The notes beneath the pieces were generated by a model, which saw nothing but the letters and a program-made list of their open reading frames with translations, was not told where the DNA came from and made no database searches. A program made the translations under genes and the position numbers. Positions 20,023-31,003 of a stretch of DNA of 64,000 nucleotides are shown here, in pieces (position 1 is the stretch's first letter; every line of letters starts with the position of its first letter). Origin of the DNA: Acidobacteriota bacterium. Its GTDB lineage: Bacteria; Acidobacteriota; Terriglobia; Bryobacterales; Bryobacteraceae. Where the stretch lies: contig JAPKZB010000088.1 in assembly GCA_026393985.1 (NCBI GenBank), positions 1 to 64,000 of the forward strand. Direction: 5' to 3'.

Positions 20023-20667
20023 ATGCAGACCTCGGACCTGATTCAATCCCTCCGCAAGAGCTACGAAACCGGGACGCTCGAAGAGGCGAACCTCCGCCCC
20101 GATCCCATCGACCTGTTCCGCGAATGGATGGATGCGGCCGTCGCCGCCCAACTCGACGAGCCCAACGCCATGACGCTCTGCACCGCCTCGGCCGACGGCA
20201 TGCCCGACGGCCGCATCGTCCTGCTGCGGTCGTTCGATGAACGCGGCTTCGTCTTCTTCACCAACTACGAAAGCCGCAAAGGCAACCACCTGCTCGCCAA
20301 CCCGCAAGCCGCGCTTGTCTTCCTCTGGCACCCGCTCGAACGGCAGGTCCGCATCCAGGGCGCCGTCGCCCGCGTCAGCGCCGCTGAAAGCGATGCCTAC
20401 TTCCGCACCCGCCCCCGCGGCCACCAGCTCGCCGCCTGGACCTCCCCCCAGAGCCAGCCGCTCGCCGCCCGCGCCGAGCTCGACGCCCGCCTCGCGGACC
20501 TCGACACCCGCTTCCCCGCCGAAGTCCCGCTCCCCGATTTCTGGGGCGGCTATCGCCTGGTCCCGCAGCGCATCGAGTTCTGGCAGGGCCGCAGAAACCG
20601 CCTGCACGACCGCTTTGCCTACACCACCGTCGAAGGCGCCTGGACGGTCACGCGCCTCGCGCCCTAG
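20023..20667 (+). CDS. pdxH: Pyridoxamine 5'-phosphate oxidase
   Basis: This 214-residue FMN enzyme oxidises pyridoxamine or pyridoxine 5'-phosphate to pyridoxal 5'-phosphate. Family features are visible throughout: RPDPIDLFREWMDAA, ASADGMPDGRIVLLR, FFTNYESRKG, FLWHPLERQVRIQG, then PDFWGGYRLVPQRIEFWQG with RNRLHDRF near the C-terminus. The length matches E. coli PdxH (218). A ribosome site GGAGG lies about 10 bases before the ATG. The end overlaps the convergent DUF2959 gene by 4 bases. Confidence 0.96.
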   Translation: MQTSDLIQSLRKSYETGTLEEANLRPDPIDLFREWMDAAVAAQLDEPNAMTLCTASADGMPDGRIVLLRSFDERGFVFFTNYESRKGNHLLANPQAALVFLWHPLERQVRIQGAVARVSAAESDAYFRTRPRGHQLAAWTSPQSQPLAARAELDARLADLDTRFPAEVPLPDFWGGYRLVPQRIEFWQGRRNRLHDRFAYTTVEGAWTVTRLAP

Positions 20668-21302
20668 CTCCCTGGCAGCGCGGCCAGAAACGCATCGGCC
20701 TCCCGCGTCGAGGCTTCTATATCGGCCACCAGCTTCGATACCTCGGTGTCCATCTTGCTCACCGTGTTCCGCAGCGAGGTCACCGCCTCGGCGTTCAGAT
20801 TGTGCTTGATAAACAGCACCTGATCCTCAAACGCCTTCAACACCGGCTTGGCTCGCTGCTCGACGTCCTTCATCTTCCGGATCAACGGCGTGTACCGGCC
20901 CCGAGCCTCCCGCATCAGCCCCCGGCTCTTGGCCTTCAGCTCCCGGTTCTCCATCGCGTTGATTTCGCTCTCCCACTCGGCAAACATATCGCCGCTCACC
21001 TGTTCGATCGACGCAATCCGGTCGCTGACCTTCTTCGTCCGCGCCGCCGCCTCGTCGTACTCCGCCTTCAGCCGTTTATAGATCTCCTCGGTCTGCCCGC
21101 CCGCAAACCCGGTCACCGCCTGAAACGCCTCCAGCGTCGTCTTGTATTGCTCCTTGGCCTCCTGCTGATCCTGCCGGCCCTTCTTCACCCGGTCAATAAG
21201 AATATCCCGCTTCTCGTTGCCGAGCGTCTCCTGCGCCTTGTAATAAAGGCTCTGGCAGCCGCATAAAACGAGAACCGCCACGAACAGGGCGTACTTGGAC
21301 AT
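20664..21302 (-). CDS. DUF2959 lipoprotein
   Basis: This 212-residue protein has a lipoprotein-type signal ending LCGC, so it is probably lipid-anchored after cleavage before the Cys. The body starts YYKAQETLGNEKRDILIDRVKKGR, a pattern I recognise from DUF2959, and is highly charged with long heptad-like helices (predicted coiled coil about 25-200). Function is unknown. The start has GAGGGG close upstream and also a TATCCT hexamer 7 nt before it, so normal and leaderless starts are both possible. The upstream receiver gene ends 5 bases before this start, so it may be its distal partner. Confidence 0.8.
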   Translation of the reverse strand: MSKYALFVAVLVLCGCQSLYYKAQETLGNEKRDILIDRVKKGRQDQQEAKEQYKTTLEAFQAVTGFAGGQTEEIYKRLKAEYDEAAARTKKVSDRIASIEQVSGDMFAEWESEINAMENRELKAKSRGLMREARGRYTPLIRKMKDVEQRAKPVLKAFEDQVLFIKHNLNAEAVTSLRNTVSKMDTEVSKLVADIEASTREADAFLAALPGS

Positions 21303-21307
21303 ACCCC

Positions 21308-21658
21308 TCAGGATAGCGCTGCCAGCAGCATCCGGCGCGTTAAAGGCTTGGTCAAATATCCCGTAAAGCCCGCCGCCAGCCCCCGCTGCTCGTCGCCCTC
21401 CATTGCCGAAGCCGTCACTGCAAAAATCCGCACCCCCGCCAGCGCGGGCACCGCCCGCAGCCGGCCCAGCGTCTCGTATCCATCAAGCCCCGGCATCTGG
21501 ATATCCAGCAGAATCAGGTCCGGCGGCCGTACCGTCGCTATCTCGACCGCGGTTAACCCGTCGCGTGCCTCCTCCACCGTCCAACCCTCGTGCACCAGCA
21601 TCGTCCGCAGCAGCTCCCGGTTGCTCGCGCTGTCATCCGCAATCAGCACCCGCCGCAT
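21308..21658 (-). CDS. Single-domain response regulator
   Basis: This 116-residue stand-alone receiver has the acidic pair IADDS, phospho-acceptor Asp in LILLDIQMPGLDGYE, the switch Thr/Ser in VTASAM and Lys in LTKPL. It resembles DivK-like single-domain regulators that relay phosphate or bind partners instead of DNA. The ATG immediately follows the TAG of the hybrid kinase (no gap), so the two are one transcript and probably one phosphorelay. Confidence 0.93.
   Translation of the reverse strand: MRRVLIADDSASNRELLRTMLVHEGWTVEEARDGLTAVEIATVRPPDLILLDIQMPGLDGYETLGRLRAVPALAGVRIFAVTASAMEGDEQRGLAAGFTGYLTKPLTRRMLLAALS
21310..21315 (-). promoter_or_regulatory. Candidate -10 element, leaderless type (DUF2959 gene)
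   Basis: Minus-strand TATCCT lies 7 nt before the ATG at 21302. The intervening bases include GAGGGG, so this case is ambiguous. The hexamer overlaps the end of the receiver gene. Confidence 0.25.
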
Positions 21659-23443
21659 CTACTCCTCCCCCCGGCCCAACGCCCGCCGCAGCGTCCGCAC
21701 GAGCAATTCCCGCGCCACCGGCTTGGTCAGCGAAGCAAACGCTCCCCGCTCCAGCGCCGACTCGTCCGCCGCCACCGACGTCACCAACACCGGAATATCC
21801 CGCGTCTCCTGCAGCTTCTTCAACCCCGCCAGCGCATCCCAGCCGCTGCCGTGCGGCAGGTAAAGGTCCAGCACAATCACGTCCGGATGCAGGTCGAGCG
21901 CCTTCACGAGGCTCTCCCGCACCGTCGCCGCCGCCACCAGCGCCATGCCCTCGGCCTCGAGATACTCCCGCAGCAGCGCCAGCGCCGAAGGGTCGTCCTC
22001 CAGCGCCAAAACGAGCGGCTGACTCCGCCGCGCCATCCCCGCCGCCAGCGGCAGCGTAAAGACGAAACGGCTGCCGCCCCCTTCGGCCTCTTCCATCCAG
22101 ATCCGCCCCCCCTGTCGCTCCACCAACCGCCGCGCAATCGCCAATCCCAAGCCCGTCCCCGCCGACCCCGGGCCCTGATAAAACGACTCGAAAATCCGTT
22201 CGCGCAACTCCCTCGGCACGCCCACCCCGGTATCCTCCACGCGAATCTCCCCAAACTCCCCGGCCACTCCGCCCTCCACCGCAACCCGCCCCCCCGAATT
22301 GGTGAACTTAATCGCATTCGTCAGTAGATTCAACAACACCTGCTTCGATCGCAGCCGGTCCCCCTCCAGCCGCAAATCCCGCTCCATTCGTGCGGTCAGC
22401 GCAATCTCCTTCGCCTCCGCCTGCGGCCGCACCATCGCCATGGCCTCTTCCATCCACTCCCGCGCGTCGAACTCCTCCACCCGCAGCTCCATCCGCCCGG
22501 CCTCAATCTTGCTCAGGTCCAGAATGTCGTTGATCAACGTCAGCAGGTGCTGCGAATCGCGCTGGATATGCGCGGCAAACCGCTTCTGCTTGTCGTTCAA
22601 CGGCCCTTCCAGCTCATCCGCCAACAGCTCCGCGAATCCGATGATCGTATGCAGTGGCGACCGCAGCTCATGGCTCATGCTCGCCAGAAAGTCGCTCTTG
22701 GCCTGGCTCGCCTGCTCGGCCCGCAGCCGCGCCTCTTCAATCGCCTCCTGAAACCGCCTCTGCGCGGAAACGTCCTGCGCCACCAGCAGCCGCGCCGGCC
22801 GGCCCAGATACGGCAAGTCATGCGATCGGACCTCGTAGTCGGCCTCCCACAACGGCGCTAGCCCCGCCACCCCCAGGGCCAGAAACTCCTCCCGGCTCAC
22901 CCGGAACGCCTGCAGCGCCTCCCGGTTCACGGCCAGCAGCGCCCCGGTCGCCGGGTCCTCCACCCACGACGCCAGCGGACACTCTTCAAACAACAGCCGG
23001 GCCTGCGCCTCGCTCTCCTGCATCGCCGCCAGCAGGTTCATCCGCTCGGAGACATCCCGCACCACCGCCGCCGTATGCACCGCCTCGCCCACCTGCAGCG
23101 GGCTCAGCATGATCTCCACCGGGAACTCTCGGCCATCCTTTCGTACCGCCTGAAAGTAAGATCCGCTGCCCATCGACCGTGTTACCGGGGCCGCACTATA
23201 TCCCAATCGCTTCTGTTCGTGACCGGCCCGCACCGCCGCCGGCGTCAGTATCTCAATCCGCTGCCCGATCAGCTCCTGCCGCGTGTAACCAAACATCCGC
23301 TCGCAGCTCCGGTTCACTAAAACGATCACCCCGCGGGCGTCCACTTCAATTACGGCATCCGGCGCGGCCTCAAGCAGCGCGGCTTCTTTACTGTTAGTCT
23401 CACGATCAGCAGGATTCAACAATTGCAATGATCTCCAGTTCAA
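21659..23443 (-). CDS. Cytosolic PAS-PAS hybrid histidine kinase
   Basis: The start is TTG at 23443, with a purine-rich GGGGA just upstream (594 residues). No membrane segment is visible. Domains in order: PAS 1 (about 20-130), a weaker PAS 2 (about 145-228), HisKA with phospho-acceptor His258 in SMSHELRSP, HATPase (N-box LLTNAIKFTN, G1 DTGVGVP, G2 GTGLGL) and a C-terminal receiver with LDLYLP Asp near residue 530. It would sense an intracellular signal, possibly redox or a small ligand. It shares its 5' region with the divergent sigma-54 regulator at 23473, a likely partner in addition to the downstream receiver. Confidence 0.92.
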   Translation of the reverse strand: MNWRSLQLLNPADRETNSKEAALLEAAPDAVIEVDARGVIVLVNRSCERMFGYTRQELIGQRIEILTPAAVRAGHEQKRLGYSAAPVTRSMGSGSYFQAVRKDGREFPVEIMLSPLQVGEAVHTAAVVRDVSERMNLLAAMQESEAQARLLFEECPLASWVEDPATGALLAVNREALQAFRVSREEFLALGVAGLAPLWEADYEVRSHDLPYLGRPARLLVAQDVSAQRRFQEAIEEARLRAEQASQAKSDFLASMSHELRSPLHTIIGFAELLADELEGPLNDKQKRFAAHIQRDSQHLLTLINDILDLSKIEAGRMELRVEEFDAREWMEEAMAMVRPQAEAKEIALTARMERDLRLEGDRLRSKQVLLNLLTNAIKFTNSGGRVAVEGGVAGEFGEIRVEDTGVGVPRELRERIFESFYQGPGSAGTGLGLAIARRLVERQGGRIWMEEAEGGGSRFVFTLPLAAGMARRSQPLVLALEDDPSALALLREYLEAEGMALVAAATVRESLVKALDLHPDVIVLDLYLPHGSGWDALAGLKKLQETRDIPVLVTSVAADESALERGAFASLTKPVARELLVRTLRRALGRGEE

Positions 23444-23472
23444 GTCCCCAGCAAACTAAGGGCCAGCGTACA

Positions 23473-24851
<1,379 letters not shown>

Positions 24852-24855
<4 letters not shown>

Positions 24856-26714
24856 CGGCCCAACCGCAGCCCAATCGTAATCTGTTGCACCCCAAACGCC
24901 TCATTGGCGTAGAACGCCTGCCCCAGCGACACCTGCCGCCACTCCCCCAATAGCTGCACCTGCTTCCGCACCGGCACCAGAAGGCGCGCCAGCGGCTGAT
25001 AGTACCGCGTCGGCCGCGACCCCGCCGACCGGAACAGGCTCCCGCCCACCGTCACCGACCCCCGGTTCTTCGGCCAGTTCCACGTCGCCGCCAGCGCCCC
25101 CGTATGGGCGTTATCCCGGTACAGGCTCCGCAGCGGCGCGTACCGTTCCGGTTCCAAAAACACCAGATCGTTCCATAGCGTCGACCGCGCATAGTCCGCC
25201 GTCACCGATACCGTCCGCCTGGTCCACTGCACCGAAGCCCCCGCCTGCTGCGCCGCAAACCGCAGGTTCACCCCCGGCGTCGGGTTCCCGTTCGCCGTCC
25301 GGTGGTAGTGCCCGCTCGCCTGCCAGCCGTCGGCCAGCCGATAGCGCGCCCGCACGCGCACCCGCTCGTAATTCTGCAGACTCGTCCGGAAGTACGTCCG
25401 GTCCCCGCGGCCCACCTCCGCGTTCGCGTTCACGGTCAGCCGAGCCGCTGGCCGCAGCACGAAACCAGCCAACCCCACGTGCCGGCGCAGCCTCCCCGCC
25501 TCCTGCGCCGGCCCCGTCGACAAGCTCCCGCGCCGCACCCGCGCATCGCCCCACAGGTACCGGTGCCCCCCCTGCAGCGTCAAAAACTTCGCGACGTCCA
25601 CCCAAGCCTGCACCTGCTGCTCGCTCTCGTTCCACACGAGACGATCCCCCTCGCTCCGCCCCGGCAGCGCTCTCTGGTCCAGCGTCGTCAACCCCGCCAG
25701 CGTCGCCGCGTTATGCATCCGCGTCGTCTGCCACGATTCCAGAATCCGCACCCGGCTCCACGGCCGCACCTCCACGCTTCCCGCCCCCGATGTTCGCGGC
25801 TGGTTGGCGTAGCCCGTCACGAGCGACTGCTGCCCGCTCACGAACCGCAGCGTCTCGAGCCACAGCAGCGTGCCCTGCGCGTTCTCGCTGAAGCGTACGT
25901 CGCTGTTCGGCTGCGAGTAGAAAAACTGCCCCGTGAAATCCACCCAGCGCCACGGCGACACCGTCACCTCCGCCGACGAGTACACGTTCTGCCCGGTTAC
26001 GGTATAGGCCTGCGTCGCGCGGTCGAGCGCCAGGCGCCGGCCGAAGTACGGCAGCAGCCGGTTGCCGGTATTGCGCTCCTCAATGCGCAGCGCCGTGTCG
26101 TCGTGAAAGCGTCCGCCGCCCTGTTCGAGTGTGATGCGCCACCGTTCGGCGTCGAAGTGCACCCCGCCCCGAAACTGCAGATAGCCGTAGTCGATCGCTG
26201 ACGCCGCCGGGTAGCTGTTCTCGTCCACCACAATCGGGCTCACCCCGAACCCGTTGCCCGACTGCCGGCCCAAGCTCAAAAACGGCTGCAGCCGCTTGCC
26301 CGGCCGCAGGTCGAGGTCCGCGTTCCACAGCCGCTGCCGCGTATCGAACGACCGCTGGCTAAAGGTATTCAACGGATTGGCGAACGAGGGCAGGGCATTG
26401 AAGTAGGCCATGTTGCGATAGCCGAACGTGAACCGGTACAGCCCCGCTTTGTCCATTGTCAGGTGCAGGGCGTTCATCGGGTCGCCCCACCCGGAGCCCG
26501 TCACCCGCAGCGCGTCCAGCCCCCGGCTCCCGGCCGGCGTCCAGGCCCCGGCAAACTGCAGAAGCCGCGGCCCCTCGGCCAGATTGTCCACGCTCCGGTA
26601 GCTCTTCCAGTCGCCCCGTGTCGAAGGCAGCACCCGGTAGCCCACCTCGGTGGTCACCTCCGGCGCCTGCCCCCAAACCACCATCGGAATCGCCAGCCAC
26701 AGCGCCCGTCTCAT
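24852..26714 (-). CDS. MtrB/PioB-like outer-membrane beta-barrel of an electron conduit
   Basis: I chose the ATG at 26714, which overlaps the decaheme stop as ATGA and gives a signal peptide (MRRALWLAIPMVVWGQA). An in-frame start at 26876 would add 54 Gly/Pro-rich residues from inside the neighbour gene. The 620-residue mature protein is a run of amphipathic beta-strands with many aromatic ends, finishing TIGLRLGR, and contains no cysteine. By position and layout it should be the barrel that sheathes the MtrA-like decaheme protein across the outer membrane. Similarity to MtrB/PioB is inferred from fold and context, since barrels diverge fast. It lacks the Shewanella-type N-terminal CxxC. Confidence 0.75.
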
Positions 26715-27607
26715 CGCAGAAAGTCCCGGTTGACGTGCGAGCCGTGGATCTTCGTATGGCACGACGTGCAGTTGCGGTAGAGCGGCAGCCGCAGGTCGTG
26801 CGTCCCCGGCGCTACCGCACCCAGCGTGCCCGTCCGGTTCCCCGGCGCCGGCAGGTTCGCGTGGCACTCGAGACACAGGTTCATCACCTCCGCCCGGTTC
26901 AACATCCGCGGGTTCGCCGACCCGTGCGGCTCGTGGCAGCTCCCGCAGCCCTCCAGCCGCATCGGCGCGTGTTCAAACGCAAACGGCCCCCGTTTGTCGG
27001 CGTGACAGTTCAGGCACCCCGGCTCGTGGTTCCGTGTCCGCGCCGTCCCCCGCAGCCCCGCCCGCTCGAGCGACCCGTGCGGGTTGTGGCAATCGACGCA
27101 CTCGACCGTACCCCGCGTGATGCGGTGCGCGTGGGGCCGCAGAAACTGCGCCACCATGTCACTATGGCAGCCGGCGCAGGTGCTTGCCGGCGCGGGCTTC
27201 TCCTGATGCACCCCGTGGCAGCTCCCGCAGCCCACCTGCCCCGCGCTGTGCGAGCCGTGCACCCGGCCCGCATGCGTCGCCTGGTTCTTGTGGCACCCCA
27301 GGCACGACGCGTCGGCCTCCTTCGGCGTTGCCTTGGCGTGGTTCAGGATGAACTTCGCCTCGGCCGCCTCCCCGTGCTTCTGCCCTGGCCCGTGGCAGGC
27401 CTCGCACGAGTAATCCTTCCAGCCGCGTCCGCCCTCGCGCTCCAGGGCTCCGTGCCGCGTCTTGGCGTACCCCTTGCCCTGCTCTTCATGACAAGCCACG
27501 CACGCCTCCGTGCCGGCGTAGCCCGCCCCCGTCCGGTCTCTCTGAGGAGGCGGCGCCGCGCCGACGCCAAAGGCCAGCGCGCCCAGCAGCAGCAAACGCT
27601 TCACCAT
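26711..27607 (-). CDS. Decaheme c-type cytochrome, MtrA/DmsE-like
   Basis: This 298-residue protein has a signal peptide (MVKRLLLLGALAFGVGAA) and ten CXXCH motifs: CVACH, CEACH, CLGCH, CGSCH, CAGCH, CVDCH, CLNCH, CGSCH, CLECH, CTSCH. The close, regular spacing and many extra His residues fit bis-His heme wires of the MtrA/DmsE/PioA family (MtrA is 333 residues with ten hemes). It should carry electrons from the periplasm through the barrel to the outside. GAGG lies about 6 nt before the ATG, and the gene starts 6 bases after the MtrC-like gene. Confidence 0.9.
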   Translation of the reverse strand: MVKRLLLLGALAFGVGAAPPPQRDRTGAGYAGTEACVACHEEQGKGYAKTRHGALEREGGRGWKDYSCEACHGPGQKHGEAAEAKFILNHAKATPKEADASCLGCHKNQATHAGRVHGSHSAGQVGCGSCHGVHQEKPAPASTCAGCHSDMVAQFLRPHAHRITRGTVECVDCHNPHGSLERAGLRGTARTRNHEPGCLNCHADKRGPFAFEHAPMRLEGCGSCHEPHGSANPRMLNRAEVMNLCLECHANLPAPGNRTGTLGAVAPGTHDLRLPLYRNCTSCHTKIHGSHVNRDFLR

Positions 27608-27613
27608 CCCGCC

Positions 27614-29635
27614 TCACCGCGCATGGGACTTCGCCACCGAAAACGCCGCGTTCGGCCCGTGACAAACGTTGCAGCTCTCGCCGAGCGGCGAAGTCGTCAG
27701 TTGCACGTGCGCCGCCGCGTCCTTTGAACTGTGGCACGACAGGCACGCCGCCCCCGCCGGACCCGGATTCGGCAACCACCCCCGCGGGTCCACCACATTC
27801 AGCAGATTCGGCGCCAGCGGCAGCCGCTCCGTGTTGTTCACATGGCACATGGCGCAGTTGCGCGCATCGGCCGGCAGCGCCACTTTGCTGTAGTCGTTGG
27901 CTGCCCCGCCAAAGCCGTAGATCACATAGGGCCGGCCCTGCGTCGCGCCCGTGTGCAGCCGGTGAATCATCGTCGAAAAGTTCACGCTCTCGGCCGGCAT
28001 CTGCGCCGGGGTCCGCCGCGCCGCGTCCGTCAGGTTCGGGTTGTGGCAATCCACGCAGTGCTCAATTTGATTCCGATTCCGCCCGTGCGCCTCGAGGTCG
28101 GCATGGCAGGCGTTGCACTTGGCCAAACTCACAATCGTCCGCCGCGGCTCGGCCGCCTTGCCCTCCACGCTGAAATACTTCGTCACGTTCAGCAGCGTGT
28201 CGCGCACCGTTACCGGCTGCCGCCCCGGCCCCTCGAACGTCACGTTCCGGTAACCTTCTACGGCAATCGAGTAGCTCCCCGTCGCCCCGGCCGGAATCGC
28301 CGGCGTGAACCGGTGCGTGGCCGTGCCGCCGGGGCTCGGCGGATCCGTCCGTCCACTCTCGGACCAGTAAGCGGCGTAGTCGACCGTCGGTCCCGCGAGC
28401 ACGAACGAAAGCGAGTTCAGCTCCCCCGGCGTCAGCAGCCTCCCTTCGCCATCCCGCAGCCGGTAGCTCACCGCCGGCTGCTGCCCGGCGTTCGTATCCC
28501 GGATCTCCAGAATCTCTATGGCAATCCCCTTCAGGTTCCGCGACTTCTCCGGCCGCGTGTGCGCGCCCTCAATCGACAGATCCCACTCCCGTTCCCCCGC
28601 CGGCCGGTGGCACTGCGCGCAGCGCGAATCGTCCACCTGCACCGGATGCCCCTTGCCCGCCGCGAAATCAATATCGTCGTGGCAAGATCCGCAGGCCGCC
28701 TGCGTCGGCCGATACATCGCCCGCGCCTGCGCCCCCGCGTTCGGCCCCTCCTGCACATGGCACGCCGCGCAGTTGCGGTTGTTCGCCGGAAAGCCCACGT
28801 GCGAATAATCCGTCTCCCGCTGCGCGTTCCCGATCAGCGAATACCTCCCGCCCGCCTGCACGCTCGGCAGCTCCCGGCCCATGTGAATCTTGTGCGTCAT
28901 CACGGTCATGTCCACCGTGTTGCCCGTGTCCGGATCCACCGTCTGCGGCGTGTGGCAGAGCACACACATCGCCATGCCCCTTCGCGCTCCCCCGTGCGCG
29001 GCAATCTCGGTGTGGCAACCGTTACAGCTCTCCGTCCGGATCACATCCCGCACCGTCGTCACCGCGCCCCCCGCCGGCACAAAGTGAAACACGGTGCTCG
29101 CATAGCTTACCCCCAGTTCAAACTCGTTCAGGTTGCGGCTCCCGTAGACGCCAATGGTATGCGTCGCCGTCCGGTCAAATCCGCCCGGCGCCTTCGTGCG
29201 GAAGGTGTAGCGGTATTCGCCATCAGCCAGCTTCGCAAAGGTCCCGCCCGAATCCGACGCGGCCTGCGTGGCCGATACCCCCGTCAACGGGCTCCGCTGC
29301 ACCCGCGTCGTGTACGCCGTGTAGTGCTCGCCCTCGGCCGGAATCGTCGCCGCCACCAGGCTCAATCCCACCGCCCCCGGCGTCACGCGCCCCTCCCGGT
29401 CGAGCCGCACCCCCATCGGATCGCTTACCCGTACCGTCGCCGTCATCGTTCCGTCGGCCGCAATCTCGGCCCCCAACACCCGCAGCTCCAGCCCCGGCCG
29501 CACAAAGTTCAGCGTTCGCTCGCTCGCGTAAAAAGCCTTCTGCTCCGGCGTAAATCCAAAGCGCCGCACCCCGCCGGCCAGGCAGCCCGCCGCCACCAGT
29601 CCCCCCACCATCCACACCCCGGCTCTGCGCTTCAT
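27614..29635 (-). CDS. OmcA/MtrC-family decaheme outer-membrane cytochrome
   Basis: I chose the ATG at 29635 (674 residues), which has a strong ribosome site (GGGAGGGTGAGG) and starts a lipoprotein-like signal ending VAAGC. The ten CXXCH motifs fall into two groups of five, at about residues 204-339 and 507-655. Each group is preceded by a beta-rich domain (about 25-200 and 365-505). This matches the MtrC/OmcA order of beta domain, pentaheme, beta domain, pentaheme, and the length matches MtrC (671). It should be the surface-exposed terminal reductase facing minerals or other acceptors. Confidence 0.93.
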   Translation of the reverse strand: MKRRAGVWMVGGLVAAGCLAGGVRRFGFTPEQKAFYASERTLNFVRPGLELRVLGAEIAADGTMTATVRVSDPMGVRLDREGRVTPGAVGLSLVAATIPAEGEHYTAYTTRVQRSPLTGVSATQAASDSGGTFAKLADGEYRYTFRTKAPGGFDRTATHTIGVYGSRNLNEFELGVSYASTVFHFVPAGGAVTTVRDVIRTESCNGCHTEIAAHGGARRGMAMCVLCHTPQTVDPDTGNTVDMTVMTHKIHMGRELPSVQAGGRYSLIGNAQRETDYSHVGFPANNRNCAACHVQEGPNAGAQARAMYRPTQAACGSCHDDIDFAAGKGHPVQVDDSRCAQCHRPAGEREWDLSIEGAHTRPEKSRNLKGIAIEILEIRDTNAGQQPAVSYRLRDGEGRLLTPGELNSLSFVLAGPTVDYAAYWSESGRTDPPSPGGTATHRFTPAIPAGATGSYSIAVEGYRNVTFEGPGRQPVTVRDTLLNVTKYFSVEGKAAEPRRTIVSLAKCNACHADLEAHGRNRNQIEHCVDCHNPNLTDAARRTPAQMPAESVNFSTMIHRLHTGATQGRPYVIYGFGGAANDYSKVALPADARNCAMCHVNNTERLPLAPNLLNVVDPRGWLPNPGPAGAACLSCHSSKDAAAHVQLTTSPLGESCNVCHGPNAAFSVAKSHAR

Positions 29636-29637
29636 CC

Positions 29638-30996
29638 TCACCCTCCCAACTCCCGCAAGGCCGCCAGGTTCTTCTCTTCCACCCCCCACACCTTGTGACA
29701 GCTCTCACAATCCTGCGTCATCGTCTTGCCCGACTTCGTCTTCAACTCTTCGTTATGGCAGCGGAAGCAACCCGGCGAATCCGTGTGCCCGTTGTGCTGT
29801 GGGTAGCTGCCCCAGGTCAACTTCATCTCCGGATACACGTTCTGCTGATACAACGCCAACAGCCGCTGCCCCGCCCGCTCAAGCTCGGTCCGGTGCAGCA
29901 CCATCGCATCCGGCGCGTTCTGCTTATAGTAAGCCAGCAGCGCCGCCGGAATCTGCTCCGCCGCCGCCTCCCGGCTCGGGTACGCCTTACCCAACACCGC
30001 CAGCGCCGCCCGCCGGAACCGCGGCACTCTCTGCGGCAACGCCCCGGCCGCCATCTCGCGGTCCACCGCCCGCTCCGCCGTCTCAAACGCATGCGCCGGA
30101 CGGTTGTGGCAGTCCAGGCAATCCATCTCCCGTTCAAAAGCCCCCGTCCCCGCGCCCCCATACTCATCGCCGTGCTCCACCCGCACCGCCACCATCGTCT
30201 TCCGCTGCCGGTCCGCCGCCCGGTAGACGATTCTTCTCCCCTTACCCAGGTGCGCCCCGTGAATTCGCCCCACCTTCATCACCAATGCCGTCTCCAGCCG
30301 TTCGCCTGCGTCATCGAACCGGCTCTGCCGCCAGAGCCGGTTGCCGTAATCATGCTCCCGGTTGTGGCAGTTCTCGCACGTCTCGGCCGACGTCTTCAGC
30401 GCATGCGGAGGCGACGGCACCGGCCGGCTGTACCGATTTGTCAACAGCAGAACCAACTGCCGCGTCCCGTTCCATTTCGCCGCAATCTTCGCCCCCGCGC
30501 CCTCGCCCACGTGGCAATCCACGCACCGCACCTGGGCGTGCGCTCCCCCCACCAGATACGCCGCATACTCCGGGCCCATCACCTGATGGCAAGCCGTCCC
30601 GCAAAAGTTCGTCGACTCCATATACCGCACCGTCCGGTAGCTCAGCGCCCCGCCCACCACCACGTTGAACCCCGTCGCCACCGCCAGAAAAACCACCAGC
30701 CGCTGCACCCGCCGGTTCCCCCACTCCACCCGCTCCGGCAAATGCAAATGGTGGTCCGGCGCCTCCCGCCTCCGCTGCAAAGCGATACCTAACGGCACCA
30801 ACCCCAGCCCCGCGAAAAACAGCACCGGCAGCGCCACAAACTGCAGAATTCCCAAATACCCCGACGCCTCACTCGCCCCCGTCAGAAAAATCCACAGCAC
30901 CACCGCCGACATCACCAGCCACAGCCCCACCCGGCTGATCCAATGATCCGTCAGGTAGAAAACCGGCAAAATCCAGCGACGCGTGAACCGTCCCAT
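29638..30996 (-). CDS. Inner-membrane hexaheme cytochrome, NapC/NirT-type quinol dehydrogenase
   Basis: This 452-residue protein has three predicted membrane helices (about 20-40, 48-73, 98-118) followed by a periplasmic heme domain. Heme motifs are CGTACH at 132 (CX3CH, one residue longer than usual), CVDCH 158, CENCH 207, CLDCH 293, CFRCH 410 and CESCH 430. The first motif is followed by QVM, as in the NapC/NrfH group where a nearby Met can be a ligand. It should oxidise menaquinol and pass electrons to the periplasm, as CymA or ImcH do. A GGAG site lies upstream, in the 7-base gap after the monoheme gene. Confidence 0.88.
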   Translation of the reverse strand: MGRFTRRWILPVFYLTDHWISRVGLWLVMSAVVLWIFLTGASEASGYLGILQFVALPVLFFAGLGLVPLGIALQRRREAPDHHLHLPERVEWGNRRVQRLVVFLAVATGFNVVVGGALSYRTVRYMESTNFCGTACHQVMGPEYAAYLVGGAHAQVRCVDCHVGEGAGAKIAAKWNGTRQLVLLLTNRYSRPVPSPPHALKTSAETCENCHNREHDYGNRLWRQSRFDDAGERLETALVMKVGRIHGAHLGKGRRIVYRAADRQRKTMVAVRVEHGDEYGGAGTGAFEREMDCLDCHNRPAHAFETAERAVDREMAAGALPQRVPRFRRAALAVLGKAYPSREAAAEQIPAALLAYYKQNAPDAMVLHRTELERAGQRLLALYQQNVYPEMKLTWGSYPQHNGHTDSPGCFRCHNEELKTKSGKTMTQDCESCHKVWGVEEKNLAALRELGG

Positions 30997-31003
30997 CGAC
31001 CGC

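Noticed and set aside
26715-26876. 54-residue N-terminal extension of the barrel protein
   Set aside because: It lies in the decaheme gene in another frame; the ATG at 26714 gives a signal peptide and an ATGA junction.
27731-29698. 655-residue Arg/His/Pro-rich plus-strand frame
   Set aside because: It lies antisense to the decaheme gene, whose ten heme motifs settle the coding strand.
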